Origin: Paracoccus liaowanqingii
GTDB lineage: Bacteria; Pseudomonadota; Alphaproteobacteria; Rhodobacterales; Rhodobacteraceae
Direction of reading: 5' to 3'
Assembly: GCF_004683865.2 (NCBI RefSeq)
Contig: NZ_CP038439.1
Coordinates: 2,978,001-3,042,000, forward strand
Length of the DNA stretch: 64,000 bases
Within the stretch, counting starts at the first letter, position 1. Each line of letters opens with the position of its first letter. Below are positions 24,824 through 34,208 of the stretch, one piece after another. The notes beneath the pieces are model-generated. The model saw only the letters and a list, made by a program, of their open reading frames with translations. It was not told the DNA's origin and searched no databases. The translations under genes and the position numbers were made by a program.

Positions 24824-26332
24824 TCACTCGGCGATGGTGACGTCCTGCAGGCGGATCATCCCGTCGGGCAGCGCCTGAAAGCCCTGGACGCTGTCGTCCA
24901 GCGCGAAGATGTAGGTCTGGTGGCCCAGGTAGATCACAGGCAGGTCCTGGTTCAGGATCACCCCCGCCGCGTCATAGGCGGCCTTGCGGACCGCAGGATC
25001 GGTCGAGGCGCGGGCCTCGTTCAGCAGGCGGTCGACCTCGGGGTTGCAATAGCGCGGATCGTTGATCCCGCCCTCGCAGGTGACGAACTGGTGCAGGTTG
25101 CCGTCCGGATCGGGACGTCCCGACCAGTCCGAGCGCGACAGCTGGAAGTTGCCCGCCGTCTGTTCGGACAAGAGCGTGGCGAATTCTGTCGCGCGCAGGG
25201 TCACGTCGAACCCGGCCTCGGCCACCATCGCCTGAACGACCTGCATCATCTGCGTGACGACGGGGTTGTTGGCGTGCTGGATCTCGACCGGCATGCGGTC
25301 GATCCCCGCCTCGGCCAGCAGGGTGCGCGCGCCTTCGACATCGCGGGCGGGCACCGGCAGATCGGTGTTGAACCAGGGCGAGGTCGGCGGGAAGGGCTGG
25401 TTGCCCGCCACCGCCGTGCCCTCGAAGACGACCTGGTTCAGCGCCTCGCGGTCGATGGCCATGGAAAAGGCCTGCCGCACGCGGGGGTCCTGCCCCATCG
25501 GCGTCTCGGACCGCTCGCCATTGCCGATGTTGAGATAGATGGCCATGTAGCCCAGGCCCACCGTCTCCTGCATGGTCAGCCCGCTGTCCTGGCTGACCGA
25601 AGCCACGTCGGGGGCGGCCAGCCGCTCGATCATGTCCAGCTCGCCCGAGCGCAGGTTGGCCAGGCGCACGGTCGTGTCGGGGATCGGCAGATAGGTGACG
25701 CGGTCGATGTTGATGCGGTCGGCGTCGTAATAATCCTCGAACTTCTCCAGCACGATGCGGTCCTGCTGGATGCGCTCGACAAAGCGGAAGGGGCCCGAGC
25801 AGACCGGGTTCTGGCCGAAATCGGCCCCCGCCTCTTCGGCGGCGGTCGGAGAGATCATCATCCCCGCCCGGTCCGACAGCTGCGCCACCAGCGAGGCGTC
25901 GGGCGCGGTCAGGGTGAAGGTGACCTGCATCGGTCCCGTCGCCGCGATGCTGGCGACCGAGGACAGCTCGGACTTGCGGCGCGATTCCTCCAGCGTCATC
26001 GACCGGGTGATGTTGGCCACCACCGCCTCGGCATCGAAGGCGGTGCCGTCATGGAAGACGACGCCGTCGCGCAGGTTCATCGCCAGCTCCAGCCCGTCGT
26101 CGGAATAGGCCCAGTCCGTGGCCAGCATCGGGATGATGTTGGCCTCGCCGTCCAGATCGACCAGCTTGTCGCACAGGCCCGCATAGACGATGCGGCCCAC
26201 GAAGGTGCGCGACTGGTCGGGATCGAGGATGTCGGCATCGTCCTGCAGCCCGATGCGCATCTCCTGCGCGGCGGCGGGCATGGCGGTCAGAAGCGCGCTC
26301 AGCGCGGTGGCGGTCAACAGAAATCGGGTCAT
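24824..26332 (-). CDS. Peptide ABC transporter solute-binding protein (family 5), copy 1
   Basis: A 502-residue periplasmic binding protein. The signal peptide is residues 1-22, with cleavage predicted after AAA before QEMRIG. Family 5 (DppA/OppA/GsiB) features include LATDWAYSDDGLELAMNLRDGVVFHDG, VRQAFSMAIDREALNQVVF and a conserved C-terminal region. ATG 26332 follows AGGAAG. It heads the structural genes of the transporter and is clearly paralogous to the protein at 28778-30283 (shared SLDP/ILDP-QSRTFV, ADFGxxPVCSGP, YLPIPDTTVRLAN). Confidence 0.95.
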   Translation of the reverse strand: MTRFLLTATALSALLTAMPAAAQEMRIGLQDDADILDPDQSRTFVGRIVYAGLCDKLVDLDGEANIIPMLATDWAYSDDGLELAMNLRDGVVFHDGTAFDAEAVVANITRSMTLEESRRKSELSSVASIAATGPMQVTFTLTAPDASLVAQLSDRAGMMISPTAAEEAGADFGQNPVCSGPFRFVERIQQDRIVLEKFEDYYDADRINIDRVTYLPIPDTTVRLANLRSGELDMIERLAAPDVASVSQDSGLTMQETVGLGYMAIYLNIGNGERSETPMGQDPRVRQAFSMAIDREALNQVVFEGTAVAGNQPFPPTSPWFNTDLPVPARDVEGARTLLAEAGIDRMPVEIQHANNPVVTQMMQVVQAMVAEAGFDVTLRATEFATLLSEQTAGNFQLSRSDWSGRPDPDGNLHQFVTCEGGINDPRYCNPEVDRLLNEARASTDPAVRKAAYDAAGVILNQDLPVIYLGHQTYIFALDDSVQGFQALPDGMIRLQDVTIAE

Positions 26333-26364
26333 GATGTCTTCCTGTGGGGTGGGGCCTTGGGGGG

Positions 26365-27156
26365 TCAGGCGATGGCCGGTTGTCCCGGCTCTGGGGTTGC
26401 GGAGAGATCGGCATCGGCGGAGCCGAGGCGGATCAGCTTTTCCTGGATGCTGAACAGATGCACCCGCATCCGTTCGGCGGCGCCCTGCGGGTCGCGGGCG
26501 GCGATGGCCTCGACGATGGCGCGGTGCTGGGCCACGGGGACGGCATGGCCCGCCAGCCCGCCCCGCGCCCGCTCGCGCACCGCCTGCCAGGCGGCGTCCT
26601 GGCGCACCTGGTTCACGATGTCGAACAGCGACAGGAACAGCGCATTGCCCGCCGCCTCGGCGATCTGGCGGTGCAGCGCGCCGTCCCACAGCTCGCCCTC
26701 GTCGGCGTCCTGGCTTTGCGCGATGCGGTCCGACAGGTCGTACATGCGCGCGATCTGGGCAGGCTTGCCGCGCAGGGCGGCCAGCGCGGCCAGCTGCGGT
26801 TCCAGCCGCAGCCGGACCTCCATGATCTCGAAGAAATCCGTGGCGCCGATCAGCGCGTCGCGGGTCACGGGTTGGGCGGGCGGGCTGCCGATGAAGGTTC
26901 CCGCGCCCTGCCGGCGGGTGATGCGGCCCTCGTTCTCCAGCACCTCCAGCGCGCGGCGGACGGCGCGGCGCCCGACGCCCATCTCTTCGGCCAGCTGGCG
27001 CTCGGTCGGAAGGCGGCTGCCCTGCCGGTCGCCCTGCGCGTCGATATAGGCGCGCAGCTGTGCCAGCGCATAGGTCGAGGTCGCACTGCCCTCGGCCTGG
27101 ATCGTCTCGTCATCCGAAAACGCCATCATGCCCGAACCAATCGTGATTTGGTTCAT
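26365..27156 (-). CDS. GntR family (FadR/FCD type) transcriptional regulator
   Basis: A repressor-type regulator of up to 263 residues. The N-terminal winged helix has LPTERQLAEEMGVGRRAVRRAL followed by the wing GAGTFIGS, and an all-helical FCD ligand-binding domain follows (EVRLRLEPQLAALAA, DGALHRQIAEAAGN, QHRAIVEAIAARD). It is the first gene of the minus-strand peptide transport cluster, 32 bases before the binding-protein gene, so it is likely the local regulator. The start is uncertain: ATG 27156 or the tandem ATGs at 27129/27126. A strong palindrome covers 27134-27154, so translation from 27129 would leave that operator in the leader. Confidence 0.9.
   Translation of the reverse strand: MNQITIGSGMMAFSDDETIQAEGSATSTYALAQLRAYIDAQGDRQGSRLPTERQLAEEMGVGRRAVRRALEVLENEGRITRRQGAGTFIGSPPAQPVTRDALIGATDFFEIMEVRLRLEPQLAALAALRGKPAQIARMYDLSDRIAQSQDADEGELWDGALHRQIAEAAGNALFLSLFDIVNQVRQDAAWQAVRERARGGLAGHAVPVAQHRAIVEAIAARDPQGAAERMRVHLFSIQEKLIRLGSADADLSATPEPGQPAIA
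27134..27154. promoter_or_regulatory. Candidate operator at the GntR regulator gene
   Basis: GAACCAA-N7-TTGGTTC, a perfect inverted repeat with 7-base arms, sits exactly at the start of the regulator gene. This is the usual place for an autoregulatory site of a GntR/FCD protein. A related GAACCA-N8-TGGTTC pair lies upstream of the second solute-binding protein at 28582-28601. Confidence 0.6.
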
Positions 27157-27326
27157 GGTGCCACAGATTCGTCACAATGCAAGGCTTCTGCTGGGGCAAC
27201 TGGCCGGCGACCTTCCTCATTGATCGCAAGACGGCATCGGCGCACATCACCCGCCCATCCGCGGGCAGCAGAAGCCGAACCATTTCAAGCGATTGGTTTC
27301 TTGTCTTGCCGCGCGACACAAAGAAA

Positions 27327-27343
27327 TGCCCATATGATGGGCA
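27327..27343. promoter_or_regulatory. Palindrome in the gap upstream of the GntR gene
   Basis: TGCCCAT-ATG-ATGGGCA, perfect 7-base arms, between the regulator and the small membrane protein gene. It may be an operator or, for the minus-strand gene ending at 27420, a weak terminator. A looser repeat GAACCA-N11-TGGTTT is at 27277-27299. Confidence 0.35.
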
Positions 27344-27419
27344 AAATCTGAAAACCGTCAGCCGAGGCGTCGAAAAGGCAGCCCCTGCACGGAAGAACCC
27401 AGCAGCGCCCCGACGTGCC

Positions 27420-27713
27420 TTACCCTGCCGGGCCAGATCGCCGCGCCTGCAGCCAGCGGAATGCCCAGACCATCCCCACCAGAAAGCCCAGCCCGGCCCC
27501 GGTAAGCGCCCCCATGCCCATTACCAGCATCTCGCCGCCCCGGGCCTCTCCGGCAGCATACCAGACCGCGATCCGTGCAAGACCGAAGCCCGCCGCCATG
27601 CCTGCGGCCAGGCACGAAACGACCCGAGCCAGGCCGCCGATCAGGTCCCACGCGACCCCCTGCGGCAGGCGACGCGGCACGATCCGCGTCCCGCGCACCT
27701 TCTCAGGGGGCAT
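27420..27713 (-). CDS. Small two-helix membrane protein of unknown function
   Basis: A 97-residue protein with two hydrophobic stretches rich in Gly and Ala (around VVSCLAAGMAAGFGLARIAV and MLVMGMGALTGAGLGFLVGM) and basic ends. I do not recognise the family. The start ATG 27713 lies inside the last codons of the upstream gene (11-base overlap), which supports cotranslation and fixes the frame. The longer frame from 27953 is rejected because it runs antisense-style through the neighbour. Confidence 0.6.
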   Translation of the reverse strand: MPPEKVRGTRIVPRRLPQGVAWDLIGGLARVVSCLAAGMAAGFGLARIAVWYAAGEARGGEMLVMGMGALTGAGLGFLVGMVWAFRWLQARRSGPAG

Positions 27714-28380
27714 CCTCGACCACGATGTCGCAATCGGGCACCGCCCCTGCGGCCCGGACGGCCGCGTTGCATTCGTCCAGCGCGGATTGCCGGGTATCCT
27801 CGCCGCCCCAGATGGCCCAGCTGGCCGTATCGCGCGACCGGGCCACGACGATCGGACCGTCGAGTCTGCCCGCACTTTGCGACAGCGCGTACATGACGTC
27901 ATGGGACAGGTCGGGCGTGTCGTCGGTCCACTCTTCCGGCAGGATTTGGCCAATCAGTCGGCAGGCCGAGGCCCCCTCGGTCCGCTCGGCCTCGCAATCG
28001 TCCAGCGCGGCCCGTTCGGCCGCCTCGATCGAGTGCAGCTTGGCACGCAGGCGGATCGCCAGCTGCCGAGAATCCTTGGGTAGATGGGCCGCGACGGCGC
28101 CGAAGAAATGATCCTCGCCAAGCGTGTCGATGATCCGGGTGCCGATGATTTGCACGGCATCCGGCGACAGGCCCTCGTCCAGGATGACCAGCCGATAGCG
28201 TTCGGGATCGGGCAGCAGGGCAAGGGTCTGCTCGGCCGTCGGCAGGACCGGCGCCTCGGCAGGCTGGGCCCGGGCCGCCGTTCCCGCCGCAGCAGAGGCC
28301 AACCCGGCCATCAGGCAGAGCCGCAGCAGCGGGCGCGGGCCTGTCCGGTCATCCTGCGCCCCTTGGTATCGTTCGGTCAT
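27703..28380 (-). CDS. Putative exported protein of unknown function
   Basis: A 225-residue protein without a family I recognise. ATG 28380 follows AGGGGAGAAG. After a polar start there is a hydrophobic segment (LLRLCLMAGLASAAAG, about 19-34) ending in ARAQPAEAP, which looks like a signal peptide with cleavage after AARA. The mature part is acidic, with cysteine pairs (DDCEAERTEGASAC and ECNAAVRAAGAVPDC) that could form disulfides in the periplasm. It overlaps the small membrane protein gene, so the two probably work together. Confidence 0.65.
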   Translation of the reverse strand: MTERYQGAQDDRTGPRPLLRLCLMAGLASAAAGTAARAQPAEAPVLPTAEQTLALLPDPERYRLVILDEGLSPDAVQIIGTRIIDTLGEDHFFGAVAAHLPKDSRQLAIRLRAKLHSIEAAERAALDDCEAERTEGASACRLIGQILPEEWTDDTPDLSHDVMYALSQSAGRLDGPIVVARSRDTASWAIWGGEDTRQSALDECNAAVRAAGAVPDCDIVVEDAP

Positions 28381-28777
28381 CGGCTTCTCCCCTGACAGGC
28401 CGGCGCCTGCGATCCCCCAAAGGCCATCAGGGCCCGGATCGCCCAAGGGGTCAATCCGGTTTTTGAACTACTCGGTATGCCTAGCGGACGCATTCGGGTG
28501 ACGGATTGCTGGGCATCGGCGCTCCGGATTCGCCTGGCTCGCACACCATGGTTGCCAGAGGCCGCCCACAAACCTTAGGGTGAACCAATGACAAGTGGTT
28601 CCACGTTGCAGCCCCTCGCGATCCGCACCGAACCCGGTCGCGCGCAGGGTTTCATGCGGGCAGCTCCGCCGACAGGGACCACCATGCCGAACGACCCGGC
28701 ATCGACCCCATCCGCGGTCCGGCGACACGGCCCGAACGGCCACGCGTCAACGATAAGAAACCAACTGGGAGACCCTG
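28381..28777. other. Divergent intergenic region before the second binding-protein gene
   Basis: 397 bases with no credible gene. It separates a minus-strand hypothetical gene from the plus-strand binding protein, so it should hold both promoters. The one clear element is GAACCA-N8-TGGTTC at 28582-28601. Confidence 0.5.
28582..28601. promoter_or_regulatory. Candidate second operator for the GntR regulator
   Basis: GAACCA-N8-TGGTTC, 6-base inverted arms, 177 bases before the start codon at 28778. The arms match those at 27134-27154, though the spacer differs by one base. This would place both paralogous binding proteins under one regulator. Confidence 0.4.
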
Positions 28778-30283
28778 ATGAAACTCACCACCTTCATGGC
28801 CACCGCCCTGGGCACCGTCGCCTTCGGCAGCATGGCCGCCGCCGCCGATCTGCGCATCGGCCTGAACGAGGATCCTGATTCGCTGGATCCGGCGCAGTCG
28901 CGCACCTTCGTGTCCTCGCTGGTCTATGAACAGCTCTGCGACCGGCTGTTCAACACCAATGCCGACATGGAGATTATTCCCGAACTGGCCACCGACTGGA
29001 CCTGGGCCGAGGACGGCATGTCGCTGGCGATCACGCTGCGCGAGGGGGTGACCCATCACGACGGCACGCCCTTCAACGCCGAGTCCGCGCGCCGCGTGCT
29101 GGACCGGAACATGACGCTGCAGGAAAGCCGCCGCCGGGGCGAGCTGTCCTCGATCGCCTCGGTCGAGGCCACGGGCGACCACGAGCTGACGATCACGCTG
29201 AACGCCCCCGACGTGACACTGCTGGCGCAGCTGGCCCATCACGCGGGCCGCATGTATTCCCCCGACGCCGCCGACGAGGCGGGTGCGGATTTCGGGCGCG
29301 CCCCGGTCTGCTCGGGCCCCTATTCCTTCGCCGAGCGAGTCGAGGGCGACCGCATCGTGCTGGAGAAGTTCGCCGATCACTGGGAGGCTGACGAATACCA
29401 CTATGACCGCGTGATCTATCTGCCGATCCCCGACACGACCGTGCGGCTGGCCAATGTCCGCTCGGGCGACATGGACATCATCGAGCGCACCGCCCCCGCC
29501 GACGTGCCCTCGATCCGCGAGGACAGCCGCCTGCAATTGTTCGAGGTGGCCAATATCGGCTATCAGGGCATCACGATCAACGTGGGCAACGGCGCGCGCG
29601 CCGAAGGGCCGCTCGGCTCGGACGCGCGGGTGCGCCAGGCCCTGTCGCTGTCCATCGACCGCGAGGCGCTGAACCAGGTCGTCTTCGAGGGCCAGTACGT
29701 GCCGGGCAACCAATGGGCGGCGCCGGGCTCGTTCTACTACGACGAGACCGATCCGATCCCCGCCCGCGATCCCGAGGCCGCCCGCGCGCTGCTGGCCGAG
29801 GCCGGCGTCGAAACGCCGATCCGCGTCGAGATGCAGATCGGCAACAACCCCATCGCCCAGCAGGTGGGCCAGGTGATCCAGGCCATGGCGTCCGAGACCG
29901 GGTTCGAGATCTCGTTGCGCGCGACCGAATTCGCCACGCTGCTGGCCGAGAACGTCGCGGGCAATTTCGACATGTCGCTGCAGGGCTGGTCGGGACGGAT
30001 CGACCCGGACGCCAACATCCACCCCTTCGTGGGCACCGACGGCGCCAACAACGACCAGCACTACCGCAACGACGAGATCGACGCCCTGCTGGCCCAGGCC
30101 CGCTCCGAGCCCGATCCCGAGGCCCGCAAGGCGCTGTACGACCAGACGCGCGAGATCCTGAAAATGGACCTGCCGCTGATCTATCTGTACCACATCAAGT
30201 ACTTCTACACGATGCGCCAGGGGATCGAGGGCTTCGAGCCCTATGCCGACGGCATCATCCGCCTGCGCGGCGTGTCGGGCTGA
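28778..30283 (+). CDS. Peptide ABC transporter solute-binding protein (family 5), copy 2
   Basis: A 501-residue periplasmic binding protein with a signal peptide (residues 1-23, cleavage after AAAA before DLRIG). It parallels the protein at 24824-26332 along its whole length (SLDPAQSRTFV, ADFGRAPVCSGPYSF, YLPIPDTTVRLANVRSG, SLSIDREALNQVVF). No permease or ATPase genes accompany it, so it probably delivers a different peptide to the transporter encoded at 19335-24757. ATG 28778 follows GGGAGA, and a strong hairpin closes the unit. It is likely a tandem duplicate later separated or inverted. Confidence 0.94.
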   Translation: MKLTTFMATALGTVAFGSMAAAADLRIGLNEDPDSLDPAQSRTFVSSLVYEQLCDRLFNTNADMEIIPELATDWTWAEDGMSLAITLREGVTHHDGTPFNAESARRVLDRNMTLQESRRRGELSSIASVEATGDHELTITLNAPDVTLLAQLAHHAGRMYSPDAADEAGADFGRAPVCSGPYSFAERVEGDRIVLEKFADHWEADEYHYDRVIYLPIPDTTVRLANVRSGDMDIIERTAPADVPSIREDSRLQLFEVANIGYQGITINVGNGARAEGPLGSDARVRQALSLSIDREALNQVVFEGQYVPGNQWAAPGSFYYDETDPIPARDPEAARALLAEAGVETPIRVEMQIGNNPIAQQVGQVIQAMASETGFEISLRATEFATLLAENVAGNFDMSLQGWSGRIDPDANIHPFVGTDGANNDQHYRNDEIDALLAQARSEPDPEARKALYDQTREILKMDLPLIYLYHIKYFYTMRQGIEGFEPYADGIIRLRGVSG

Positions 30284-30291
30284 TCCTGCAG

Positions 30292-30323
30292 GCCCTCCCC
30301 CGGCCCTGACGCCGGGGGAGGGC
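30292..30323 (+). terminator. Terminator hairpin after the second binding-protein gene
   Basis: A perfect 12-base stem (GCCCTCCCCCGG and its complement) with an 8-base loop, 8 bases after the stop codon. No T-tract is present. Confidence 0.65.
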
Positions 30324-30497
30324 TGGACCGGACGGCCCCGTGCCGGTCGAAACCTGTCCCCGGTGGCGCCCGCCCCCGGGGATTTTTCCTCTCCGGGTCC
30401 TGGTGCGGGCGGTGCGGTGCCGCCCTGCCGCGGACGAACCTTTGCGAACCAATCGAGGCGGGCTGACGGGGCTTGCGGGACTTTTGCTGCCGGCGTA

Positions 30498-30555
30498 TGT
30501 CCCGGGGTGGGACACCCCTCCCCAACGAGGGGCCTTTAGCTGGAAGGCTAGCCAG
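30498..30555 (+). ncRNA. serC leader RNA: two adjacent hairpins, candidate serC motif
   Basis: Just before serC two perfect hairpins abut: TGTCCC-GGGGT-GGGACA (30498-30514) and CCCCTC-CCCAAC-GAGGGG (30515-30532). Then TAGC-TGGAAG-GCTA can fold over the GGAAGG ribosome site. A conserved structured element called the serC motif is known upstream of serC in Alphaproteobacteria, and the position and layout fit it. I cannot run a covariance model, so identity with that motif is an inference. Confidence 0.55.
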
Positions 30556-31701
<1,146 letters not shown>

Positions 31702-31719
31702 TTCTGCATCCCGCGAAGG

Positions 31720-31774
31720 CCGGGGGACTTTGCGTCCCCCGGACCCCCTGCAGGATATTTTTCCCAAGATGAAA
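31720..31774. repeat. Dispersed intergenic repeat, copy A (with terminator-like hairpin)
   Basis: A hairpin CCGGGGGAC-TTTGC-GTCCCCCGG (31720-31742), then a segment ending in ATATTTTTCCCAAGATGAA. On the other strand this reads TTCATCTTGG..AAAATATCC..GGGGGTCCGGGGG, the same element as at 39498-39550 and 42475-42530. Here it lies in transcription sense as a hairpin followed by T5 after serC. Confidence 0.7.
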
Positions 31775-31821
31775 GCGCTGCGAGGCCCTGGGTGCCCGGC
31801 GCGATGCAAAGGACAAGTCAC

Positions 31822-33411
31822 ATGCCGAAGGTTCTCGTGTCCGACAAGCTGTCGGAAACCGCCGTCCAGATCTTTCGCGATCGCGGTGTCGAGGTGGATT
31901 ACCTGCCCGATCTGGGCAAGGACAAGGACAAGCTGGCCGAGGTGATCGGGCAATATGACGGGCTGGCCATCCGCTCGGCCACCAAGGTGACCGAGAAGCT
32001 GCTGGAAGCGGCGAGCCATCTGAAGGTGATCGGGCGCGCGGGCATCGGGGTCGACAATGTCGACATCCCGGCGGCCAGCAAGAAGGGCGTCATCGTGATG
32101 AACACGCCCTTCGGCAACAGCGTCACCACCGCCGAGCATGCCATCGCGATGATGTTCGCCGTGGCGCGGCAGCTGCCCGAGGCCAGCGTCAGCACCCATG
32201 CCGGCAAGTGGGAGAAGAACCGCTTCATGGGGGTCGAGCTGTTCAACAAGACCCTGGGTGTGATCGGCGCGGGCAATATCGGCGGGATCGTCATCGACCG
32301 CGCCCTGGGGCTGCACATGAAGGTTCTGGCCTATGATCCCTTCCTGTCCGAGGATCGCGCCAAGGAATTGGGCGTGACCAAGGTCGAGCTGGACGATCTG
32401 CTGGGCCGGGCCGATTTCATCACCTTCCACGTGCCCCTGACCGACAAGACCCGCAACATCCTGTCGCGCGAGGCGATCGCCAAGCTGAAGCCGGGCGTGC
32501 GGATCATCAACTGCGCCCGCGGCGGGCTGGTCGACGAGGAGGCCTTGGCCGAGGCCTTGACGGACGGTCGCGTGGCAGGCGCCGCCTTCGACGTGTTTGC
32601 CGTCGAGCCCGCCACCGACAGCCCGCTGTTCAACCTGCCCAATGTCGTCGTGACCCCGCATCTGGGCGCCGCCACCACCGAGGCGCAGGAGAACGTCGCC
32701 CTGCAGGTTGCCGAGCAGATGTCGGATTATCTGCTGACGGGCGCGGTGCAGAACGCGCTGAACATGCCCTCGGTCACCGCCGAGGAGGCGTCCGTGATGG
32801 GGCCCTGGATCAAGCTGGCCGCGCATCTGGGCGCCTTTGTCGGGCAGATGACCGACGAGCCGATCAAGGCGATCAACGTCCTCTATGACGGCGTCGTGTC
32901 CGAGATGAACCTGAACGCGCTGAACGCCGCCGTCATCGCGGGGGTGATGAAGGCCAGCAATCCGGACGTGAACATGGTCTCGGCCCCGGTCATGGCGAAG
33001 GAGCGCGGCGTGCAGGTCTCGACCACCCGGCAGGACAAGGCCGGCGTCTACGAGGGCTACATCAAGCTGACCTGCGTGACCGAGACGCGCGAGCGGTCCA
33101 TCGCCGGCACGGTCTTCAGCGACGGCAAGCCGCGCTTCATCCAGATCCGCGGCATCAATGTCGATGCCGAGGTGGGAAGCCACATGCTGTACACCCGCAA
33201 CAAGGACGTGCCGGGCGTGATCGGCGCGCTTGGCATGACGCTTGGCGATCTGGGGGTGAACATCGCGAACTTCACGCTCGGGCGGTCTGCGGGCGGCTCG
33301 GACGCGATCGCGATCCTCTATCTGGACGAGGCGATCAGCGACGGGGCCCTGTCCGCGCTGGAGGCGACCGGCAAGTTCCTGCAGGCGCGCCGGCTGCAAT
33401 TCGAGGTTTGA
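31822..33411 (+). CDS. serA: D-3-phosphoglycerate dehydrogenase
   Basis: A 529-residue NAD-dependent enzyme for the first step of serine synthesis. The layout is the long type: substrate domain, NAD fold (LGVIGAGNIGG), catalytic segments CARGGLVDEEAL (Arg), FDVFAVEP (Glu) and VTPHLGAATTEAQ (His), an intervening allosteric domain, and a C-terminal ACT domain (GVIGALGMTLGDLGVNIANF) that may sense serine. ATG 31822 follows AAAGGAC. It is downstream of serC, separated by 120 bases that contain repeat copy A. Confidence 0.97.
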   Translation: MPKVLVSDKLSETAVQIFRDRGVEVDYLPDLGKDKDKLAEVIGQYDGLAIRSATKVTEKLLEAASHLKVIGRAGIGVDNVDIPAASKKGVIVMNTPFGNSVTTAEHAIAMMFAVARQLPEASVSTHAGKWEKNRFMGVELFNKTLGVIGAGNIGGIVIDRALGLHMKVLAYDPFLSEDRAKELGVTKVELDDLLGRADFITFHVPLTDKTRNILSREAIAKLKPGVRIINCARGGLVDEEALAEALTDGRVAGAAFDVFAVEPATDSPLFNLPNVVVTPHLGAATTEAQENVALQVAEQMSDYLLTGAVQNALNMPSVTAEEASVMGPWIKLAAHLGAFVGQMTDEPIKAINVLYDGVVSEMNLNALNAAVIAGVMKASNPDVNMVSAPVMAKERGVQVSTTRQDKAGVYEGYIKLTCVTETRERSIAGTVFSDGKPRFIQIRGINVDAEVGSHMLYTRNKDVPGVIGALGMTLGDLGVNIANFTLGRSAGGSDAIAILYLDEAISDGALSALEATGKFLQARRLQFEV

Positions 33412-33420
33412 CCTGCCGCC

Positions 33421-33447
33421 CGCACGCCCCTACCCAAGGGGCGTGCG
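33421..33447 (+). terminator. Terminator hairpin after serA
   Basis: CGCACGCCCC-TACCCAA-GGGGCGTGCG, a perfect 10-base stem starting 10 bases after the stop, followed by a weak T-containing stretch. Confidence 0.65.
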
Positions 33448-33481
33448 GTCCCCTTCGCCGCATGCCGCGACCAGGTGACAG

Positions 33482-34204
33482 ATGCGACTTTACGCGATCG
33501 GCGACATTCACGGACAGCTGGACCTGCTGAAGGCCGCGCATCAGCGGATCTTCGAGGATGGCGGCCCCGATGCGGTCATCGCCCATGTGGGCGACCTGAT
33601 CGACCGCGGCCCCGATTCGCGGGGCGTGGTGGAGCATCTGCTGCGCGGGCAGCGCGCGGGGCGGCCCTGGATCGTCACGCGCGGCAATCATGACCGCTTC
33701 CTGCCAGCCTTCCTGAACGACCCTGACTGGATCGATCCCGGCCTGTCCTCGGGGCAGCACTGGGTGGATCATCCGGGGCTGGGGGCGGCGGCGACATTGC
33801 GATCCTATGGCGTGGATCCCGACCAGCCGCGGGATGCGCTGCTGGACGCCGCGCGGCGGGCGGTGCCTGCGGAGCACGCGCGGTTCCTGGCAGCGCTGCC
33901 GCTGTGGTACCTGCATCCGCTGGCGCTGGTCGTGCATGCGGGCATCCGCCCGGGCATCGACCTGCAGGATCAGGCCGAGGACGATCTGGTCTGGATCCGC
34001 CAGGGGTTCCTGGACAGCCCTGCCGATTTCGGCGTGCTGGTCGTGCATGGCCATACCGCGCTGGACCGGCCCACGCACTATCCCAACCGGCTGAACTTGG
34101 ATGGCGGCGCGGCCTATGGCCGGCCCCTGTCCGCCGCCGTGATCGAACGCGGCGCCGTGCATCTGCTGACCGATCACGGTCGCCATCCCCTGCCCGTGGA
34201 GTGA
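33482..34204 (+). CDS. Metallophosphoesterase (bis-tetraphosphatase / protein phosphatase type)
   Basis: A 240-residue calcineurin-like phosphatase. The metal motifs are in order: GDIHGQ (residues 7-12), GDLIDRGPDS (about 38-47), GNHD (about 66-69) and HGHTALD near the C-terminus. This layout is shared by bacterial PP1-like serine/threonine phosphatases and ApaH-like enzymes, so the substrate is not fixed. It starts after the serA terminator and is 4 bases from the CreA gene. Confidence 0.9.
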   Translation: MRLYAIGDIHGQLDLLKAAHQRIFEDGGPDAVIAHVGDLIDRGPDSRGVVEHLLRGQRAGRPWIVTRGNHDRFLPAFLNDPDWIDPGLSSGQHWVDHPGLGAAATLRSYGVDPDQPRDALLDAARRAVPAEHARFLAALPLWYLHPLALVVHAGIRPGIDLQDQAEDDLVWIRQGFLDSPADFGVLVVHGHTALDRPTHYPNRLNLDGGAAYGRPLSAAVIERGAVHLLTDHGRHPLPVE

Positions 34205-34208
34205 GCCC

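Noticed and set aside
27420..27953. 177-codon minus-strand frame starting at 27953
   Set aside because: Its first part runs through the exported-protein gene in another frame with shadow-like composition; only the part from 27713 looks like a protein.
28468..28743. 91-codon minus-strand frame in the gap before the second binding protein
   Set aside because: No ribosome site, no recognisable features, and it overlaps the likely promoter region.
30446..30455. GAACCAATCG half site before serC as a GntR operator
   Set aside because: Only one arm is present, and GAACCA alone is common by chance in the window.
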